64,000 nt of DNA, taken from assembly GCA_020310875.1 (NCBI GenBank), contig CM035407.1, positions 201,612,653-201,676,652 of the forward strand, read 5' to 3'. The notes beneath the pieces are model-generated. The model saw only the letters and a list, made by a program, of their open reading frames with translations, made no database searches and was not told the origin of the DNA. How positions within the stretch are numbered: the first letter of the stretch is position 1; every line of letters starts with the position of its first letter. Position numbers and translations under genes: made by a program. This document shows positions 57,931-64,000 of the stretch, one piece after another. This stretch comes from Ceratopteris richardii (lineage: Eukaryota > Streptophyta > Polypodiopsida > Polypodiales > Pteridaceae).

Positions 57931-59145
57931 TTAGATAAACCATGATTTCCTTGTTTGCAACATGGGTACAAGAAAATTTGAAGTGATCATCACATGTGTA
58001 GCTAGATGTCTAGTGCACTCCCTTTTTAAATAAGAAAATATTGAAATGAAAAAAGGTTTTAGACAGATATAAGAGAAAAAAAATATCCAGAAGAATATTT
58101 TTTTTTCCCAATCTGGATTTTTTTGGAACCAATACAAAGTTGTAATTTCTGAATTTTGCAAGGATTGGCATTCCCAACAGTTGGAAACATATTTTCTTAC
58201 ATCCTGAATCTTATTAGGCCAATGTACTCCCATTCTATTGACATTGTTTAAGGTGACTATCATGGAAGCATGAGTACAAGGATTCCAACAATGAGCTCTT
58301 CTTAAATACTCCTGGTGCTCATCTTCTAGAGTACAATATTCCAATATACCCATATGATTGAGATGATACAAATGTCTAGCTAGTAGTACAAAATTCCTAC
58401 TTTGTAATACCAGATGTGTGTTGTTTCCAGGTGTTTTGCAAGGTCCCATGGTTAGCAAAGGTACTAAAGTCATGGCCCATTCAGGAATACTTTCTATTTT
58501 GAATAGATATGCATCTGGTAATTCATCATCTAAAGGTGAACTTGGCTTTCTGGTTTGGATTCTTGACAAATGGTATGTTCTTAAATGATTTTTTCCTTGT
58601 CTGACCACTACCTCAAATTCAAATTCCATCAGTAGGAGGAACCACCTGACTATCCTACCTGTGTGACATGGTTTGTTTACCAAGTAGCGTAAGGCTTGGT
58701 GATCCACAAAGAATTTAAACTTGTTAGCTAAAAGATAATGTCTATATTTTTTTACAGGAAAAATCATTCCCAATCCTTCCCTCTCAATGGTTGTATAATT
58801 CTTTTCTGCTGAATTAAATTGCCTACTAGCATAAGCAATTGGAAAGTCTAATTTGCTCCCTTCTACTGGTTGTGCTAAACACATCCCAAAGCATAATTTG
58901 CTCCCTTCTACTGGTTGTGCTAACACACATCCCAAAGCATAATTTGAAGCATCCACATGAACATGAAAAATTTTATTCCATTGTGGGGTTTTTAGAATTG
59001 GTGTTGTTACCAAACAAGTTTTTAAAGTCTCAAAGGCTTGGTCACATTCTGTGGTCCATTCGAAGTTTGTAATCAATGCATACAAAGGTTTTGCAATGTC
59101 TGCAAACTTGTGTACAAACTTCCTATAATATCCACAATGTCCCAT
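57931..59145 (-). pseudogene. Element D: RNase H and first H2C2 module
   Basis: MGHCGYYRKF opens the RT connection region. RNase H follows with FHVHVDASNYALGCVLAQP, YTTIEREGLG, FVDHQALRYLVNKPC and LRTYHLSR. Then comes a zinc module with AHCWNPCTH and CWEC (58,150-58,390), corresponding to the first module of A. Homology to the integrase is lost after that. Confidence 0.85.
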
Positions 59146-60594
59146 GAAAGTTTGAAGTTCTTTTTACATTTATCGGTTTTGGAAGATCCAGTATGGCCTT
59201 GATTTTTCTTTCATCAGTTGATATTCCATTTCTAGAGACTATGTGACCCAACATTCTCCCTTGTCTCACAAAGAACACACATTTCTCCGGATTTAAACAT
59301 ACTCTGTATGTTCTATATTTTTTGAATATATTTTCCAGATCTTTCAAATGATCTTGTCTTTTAATGAAAAAGTGCAAAGATCATCAACATAGATTTCCAT
59401 TATATTTCTAAGGAATTCTTTGAATATGTGACACATCAATATTTGAAAGGTTGATGGGGCATTGGTTAAACCAAAAGGCATAACCCTAAATGCATAGATT
59501 CCCCATTCTGTGGAGAAAGGAGTTTTATGTTGGTCTTCCAAAGCTATTGGCACCTGATTATATCCTGAAAAACCATCCAAAAAGCTATAGACTTCTTTAC
59601 CTGCAACTCTTTGCAAAAGATGGTCTGTTATTGGTAATGGATAGTTGTCCCTTATAGTTGCAGCATTAACTTTTTTTAAGTTAATACATACCCTGAGTTT
59701 CCCATTCTTCTTAGGTACCAAAACTATAGGAGATATCCACTCGGTATATTCAATCTCATAGATGAAATTAGCAGCCAGCAGTTTGTCAATTTCTTCCTTA
59801 ATTTTAGCAGAGTATTTGTCATTAAATGTATAGTGTCTTTGTTTGCTAGGTTTTGCATCAGGAGTAATAGGAATCTTATGTTCGCAAATTTTAGGATCAA
59901 TTTCTTTCAAATCTTTATAACTGTAAGCAAACACATCTCTATAAGTTTTTGCCAATTTCCTCAATGCTTCTTCTTCTTGGCTGGACATGTCATCAGCTAT
60001 GACAATATGTCTATCTTCCTCCTCTTCTTGAGTGATCACCATCTTCTTAGTTTGTTCCTCATTGTCATATGCCTTCGCTTTTTTCTTTTCTCTTTTTGGT
60101 TTCATTTTTAGAAGTAATCTGTCTTCTACTTCATAGGTCTTGAAGTTTGAAGGAACATCAAATTGTTGATCTTCTTCCTTTATTTTTGTATTTTTTTTAA
60201 CTTCTTGTTCTTTTTCTATTTCTTTGTGTTTACTTTTTCTATATGTTCCTGAGATTTTGTCTTTTATAGCATCTGTAGCTTCAACTTCTTCTAGGAATTG
60301 TGTTTTTCCAGTTTTTAAATTTATTCTTTCCTCTTGATCTTCCTCTATTTTTGACACCTTGATCATTTTTATTCCTATATGAAAAATATCATATCCTTCT
60401 TCATTTTGGAATTTTACTCCCACATATTCATCATTGGCCAAATCCATTGTGGTCAAAATCTGATTCCAACCATAAGGCTCAAACTCTTCATCTTTAAATT
60501 TCTGTGGTATGTAACTTTCATCTTGTGACTTCCTTTTCCCTTGACAATCTTCTTTTTTTAACATCTTTTTCTTATATGTGTGGTTCCTTATCAC
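59123..60594 (-). pseudogene. Element D: reverse transcriptase
   Basis: Contains WISPIVLVPKKNGKLRVC, YSFLDGFSGYNQ, FRVMPFGLTNAPSTFQ, YVDDL (near 59,390) and GHIVSRNGIST. It is preceded by a charged linker (59,950-60,590) with EFEPYGWNQI, as in A. Clearly gypsy RT, diverged from A. Confidence 0.88.
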
Positions 60595-61244
60595 ATTACA
60601 TTTCCAAATTGATGGTTCTGTGTCATTTTGTTCTTCACTCCCAGTTCTTCACTTAATTCTTGATTTTGATGTACTTTGAACCATTCCTGAGGGGACATGT
60701 CACAATACTGCCCATTCCTTAAATTTACTCTTGTTACCCTTCCTTTGCTCTGAAGGTATAGACAATCATTACCCCAATCTTGCACAATTTGCATCTGTCT
60801 CATAAATGGTCTTCCTAGGATGATTTCATATGAAGTGGATTGTGGAAATTCAACTATGGCAAAAGTGTGCTCTACCTCTATTCCACATATTTCCACAATC
60901 ACCTTTTCCCAAATTCCTAGGGGCTTTTCTATGTGTCCATCTGCAATTTGTAATCTCATTTTAGTGGGTATTAACTCATTCTACCCCCATTTCTCCCAAG
61001 TTTGTTTAGTCATGATTGCCACTCCTGATCCACTGTCTAATATGGCTTTGGCATGATTCTCACCAAATTGTATTCTTGGAGTTGAGTTCCCTTCTTCTCC
61101 TTCACAGTATCCTCCTATTTTATCAATAGGTATGTACAATAACTCTTCCAATTCTTGTTGATGTGGATCTAGATTCTTTGGCTTTGTTTCGCAATTCTTC
61201 ATATTATGTTGTAGCTGAGGATTTTGTTTTACTATTTCCTCCAT
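60595..61244 (-). pseudogene. Element D: retropepsin region
   Basis: KAILDSGSGVAIM (near 61,050) is the active-site strand. LQIADGHIEKPLG and YEIILGRPFMRQM (60,780-60,960) are the flap-region and closing motifs. It is the conventional, pre-RT protease. Confidence 0.85.
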
Positions 61245-61562
61245 TGTGGTGTGGTATAAAATTGTACAGTGTTTGTCTAGATTGATTTGGAAGGTTATTT
61301 GTGAATTATCTTCCTAATCAAGATGTTTCCTGATTTATGTCCCATTTGTCCCTTCAATTGTTGCTTGATGATTGTCTATTTCCCCAATCTTAAATTGTGC
61401 TTCTTGTATGATTTGTTTACATCTTTGCATTCTTTCATCCTCTAATTCTGGCATAGGATATGCCATTACATGATCTGTAGGATTTGGTCCATCTTGAATT
61501 CTTCCTTTGTACGCTCTTATCAGAGTCTCCAGACTTTGTGAATTTTTTTCCTCTTCCTGAGT
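61245..61562 (-). other. Element D: linker between Gag and protease
   Basis: About 320 bases with short, broken coding-like stretches that correspond in position to A's long linker (compare YAIMPELEDERMQR-type residues near 61,450). No separate gene is seen. Confidence 0.5.
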
Positions 61563-63315
61563 CTATCTATTTTGTGGTTGGCTATTGTTTGGATGTTCTA
61601 TAGTTTCTTCTTCCAAATTTTTACCCATTCTCATCTTTCTTTCCCATCTTCCATTTTGTCTGTTTTTCTTTTCTTTAGGAAACAGATTGTTCCTATGGTC
61701 ATGTGTGTGTGTCTCCTTTTTTATTTCTTGTTGTTTAGCTTGAGCTCTTGTTATGGAATTTACAGTTACTTGATCATGATCACTCAGTTCTTCTTGCTCC
61801 ATTATGTTAACTATTTTTAACGGTATGTTACTAGATGTGTTCTGTTGTTTTTGAGGGTTTCTTGGGCAATCTCTTATTAAGTGTTCCCTGCCACACTCCC
61901 TACAATAGGCCCCTTCTATTTTTAGTGTTGGAGGTTGTGGACAGTCTCTAATGAAATGTTCCCCCCCACATCTATAACAGGTTATCTTCTGTCCTCCTTT
62001 GAATTGAGGTTTCTGATTGGACATGTAATTATTAGTTATGTAAATAAATGTAGTGGTGTCCATTTCAATTCTTCCATTTCCCACAATTATAACACTTCTT
62101 ATTGACTGATATTTTGGTATTCATCAAGTTTGTCTTAGTGTTGACTTCTAGGGCTTTAGCAATGGCTTGTGCTAATTCTTCTGCTGTTGGAATTCTATCT
62201 TCATTTGTTCCTGGTTGATCAAATGCTAATAAATCCTGTCCTCTGTTATCCTCTAAGTCTATTGCCTCTTTTACACAAGCTCCTAGATCAGGACATCTGC
62301 TATAATATACCAAGGTTCTTAATTGAGCACTTCTCAGTCCTTCTATGAACAAAGACACTTGTCTTGCCATTGAAGGTACCTCTTCTCTTGGACATCTATC
62401 AATATATTTCTTAAATCTCCTGGCAACCTCTCTGATATTTTCATTTTTTTGTTGTTTGAAACTATGTATCAGGGTAGTTGTACTATGTTTAATCCCAGTT
62501 TTGGAGAATTCCCCTATAAAAGCTTCAAGGAAAGATTCAATATTTGGATACATTTTCTTTCTCAAGGGAATGAACCAAGATAATGCAGGTCCAATTAGGG
62601 TTAGACCAAATGCTTCAAATTGCACTTTGTAATCCTCTACTTCTTCTGCCCTAATTAATTGTCTAAATTCTGCGGCATGAACATGAGGATCAGAATACCC
62701 TTCATATTGATTTTTCATGCATTTAGCTACTTGATAGGGTCTAAGCATTCTTCCTTGGTTTTGCCACTGGTGTCTTCTCCTGATTGGAAAATCATTCATT
62801 CCTTCAGCTTCTCTTTCAAAAGGATTTGGAGAAGTGTGTAATCTCCTTCCTTGTGGTTGTTTAGTGGAAGTGTAGTTTTCATTTTGTCTTGGCAATTCTG
62901 GTTGCCCTATGTTTTGTTGCCAAGGTCTCTTGTCTGCACATTTCCCTAAATCATTAGAGTTTTCTGGATTTTGTGAAAATATGTATACACATCCCTTTCT
63001 ATCCTCATATCTTCCATCCTTAAATTGTGCCACTGGCATTAAATTTAAGGGAATTTCTAAGTTTCTCATCCTAATGAGAAACTTATGCATACCATCTTGA
63101 TACACATAGGTTCCAAACCTATTTGTATACATGTACTTGAGGATATTTCTATAATCACTAGTTTTTGAGGCTTCATTTGTTTCATTTAAATTTTCCATGT
63201 TATTTATCTGTCCTAAATCCTTTTTTTGTAAATCTCCTAACACTGGCTCTATCTCTTTCCTTTTTAACTCTTGTTTATCAGGTGTAAACAATTTATTACC
63301 AGATCTCAAAATCAT
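61563..63315 (-). pseudogene. Element D: Gag
   Basis: Starts MILRSGNKL at 63315. The N-terminal extra domain (YMYTNRFGTYVYQDGMHKF, 62,950-63,140) matches YLRTNRLGASIYEDGLGRS of A. The Gag core has PYQVAKCMKNQYEG, DYKVQFEAFGLTL and RFKKYIDRCP (62,380-62,750). Knuckles CYRCGGEHFIRDC and CRECGREHLIRDC (61,870-61,985) follow the CX2CX3HX4C spacing. Confidence 0.86.
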
Positions 63316-64000
63316 TCAACTAATTCACAAGTCTATGAAGAGAATCAGGGTTGTCACGATTCTGTGAAGAGAATCGTGGTTGTCACGATTCTGTGAAGAG
63401 AATCATGTTTCTCACGATTCTGTGAATGGAATCGTGTTTTTCACAATCCTGTAAAGAGAATCATGTTTTCTTCACGATCCTGTGAAGGGAATCATGGTTG
63501 TCACGATCCTGTGAATAGAATGGTGTTTTCTTCATGATCCTGTGAATAGAATCGTGTTTCTCACGATTCTGTGAAGAGAATCGTGGTTGTCACGATTCCA
63601 TGAATAGAATCCTATTTCTCATGATTCTGTGAATAGAGTCATGTTTCTCATGATTCTGTAAAGGGAATCGTGTTTTCTTCACGATCCTATGAAGGGAATC
63701 GTGGTTGTCACGATCCTATGAATAGAATCGTGTTTTCTTCACGATCCTGTGAATAGAATGGTGTTTCTCACGATTCTGTGAAGAGAATCGTGGTTCTCAC
63801 AATTACGTGAATAAAATCGTGTTTCTCACGATTTTGTGAATAGAATCGTGTTTCTCACAATTTTGTGAACGGAATCATGTTTGTCACGATTCAGTGAAGA
63901 GAATCGTGTTTCTCACGATTCTGTGAAGGGAATGTGTTTCTCACAATCCTGTTCCAAACAATCCTGATTGCTCACAATTGTAAAAAAACAAGATTTTCTT
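63316..64000 (-). other. Untranslated leader of element D (partial)
   Basis: From the gag start to the window edge. It is almost entirely occupied by the minisatellite at 63345-63960. No coding sequence; primer site not reached. Confidence 0.7.
63345..63960. repeat. Hairpin-forming minisatellite in leader D (CACGATTCTGTGAAGAGAATCGTG type)
   Basis: About 20 units with a period near 29-31 bases. Each unit has an 8-base inverted repeat, CACGATTC ... GAATCGTG, around an 8-base loop TGTGAAGA or a variant. CpG decay variants are frequent. It starts within about 30 bases of the gag start codon. Confidence 0.94.

Noticed and set aside
57840-57971. Hydrophobic stretch upstream of ORF3 in D as a membrane anchor
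   Set aside because: It lies before the MVNPKEL start, is unsupported in A and B, and is probably untranslated AT-rich sequence.

Overview
This window looks like intergenic DNA from a large, retrotransposon-rich land plant genome. The evidence is Ty3/gypsy elements primed by tRNA-Asp, Copia elements primed by initiator tRNA-Met, plant-type Copia gag and RNase H sequences, and the absence of any recognisable host gene, rRNA, tRNA gene, operon or CRISPR array. I cannot tell from sequence alone whether the plant is a fern, lycophyte, gymnosperm or angiosperm. Virtually every base belongs to an LTR retrotransposon or to a repeat lodged in one.

Layout, left to right. (1) 1-15134, minus strand: gypsy element A. 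It has a 5' LTR (14398-15134), a tRNA-Asp primer site, a 1.9-kb leader holding a palindromic minisatellite, one uninterrupted 3,210-codon gag-pol frame (12475-2843), and a third large frame running off the left edge of the window. (2) 15140-26333, plus strand: gypsy remnant C, of the same clade as A. A sits at its left end, and it is split by element G (15970-21709, minus strand), a 5.7-kb LTR element with no recognisable coding capacity and a CACAA target duplication. (3) 26334-28344 and 44042 to about 44650, minus strand: Copia fossil C1. It is split by gypsy element B (28345-44041, minus strand, GGTAC target duplication), a broken relative of A. B's 5' LTR is itself split by Copia element E (40647-43436, plus strand, GCACA target duplication), a young, internally deleted element. 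(4) About 44675-51454, plus strand: leader and gag of a further gypsy remnant F, split by a second Copia fossil C2 (45893-48892, minus strand). (5) 51455-52611: a 1.16-kb GTATAT-type hexanucleotide microsatellite. (6) 52610-64000, minus strand: gypsy element D, a more distant relative of A with a 3' LTR at its left end and a leader minisatellite at the right edge.

LTR comparison by eye agrees with the nesting order. The two LTRs of E differ at about 1.3 percent of sites, those of G at about 4 percent and those of B at about 6-7 percent. B and E can also be confirmed by their uninterrupted (empty-site) counterparts inside this same window.

The main biological interest is the gypsy clade represented by A, B, C, D and F. 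Beside the usual Gag, protease, RT, RNase H and integrase, the intact element A encodes a second, complete retropepsin-like domain after the integrase. It also has two consecutive integrase-type H2C2 zinc modules, an extra N-terminal Gag domain, a tail with repeated W-x-P-K-like motifs, and a separate sense-strand downstream ORF of perhaps 1,400 codons with a globular domain, a proline-rich linker and coiled coils. Several of these traits also appear in the distant element D, so they look ancestral rather than accidental. Their leaders carry tandem arrays of short dyad-symmetric CpG-containing repeats whose sequence differs from element to element.
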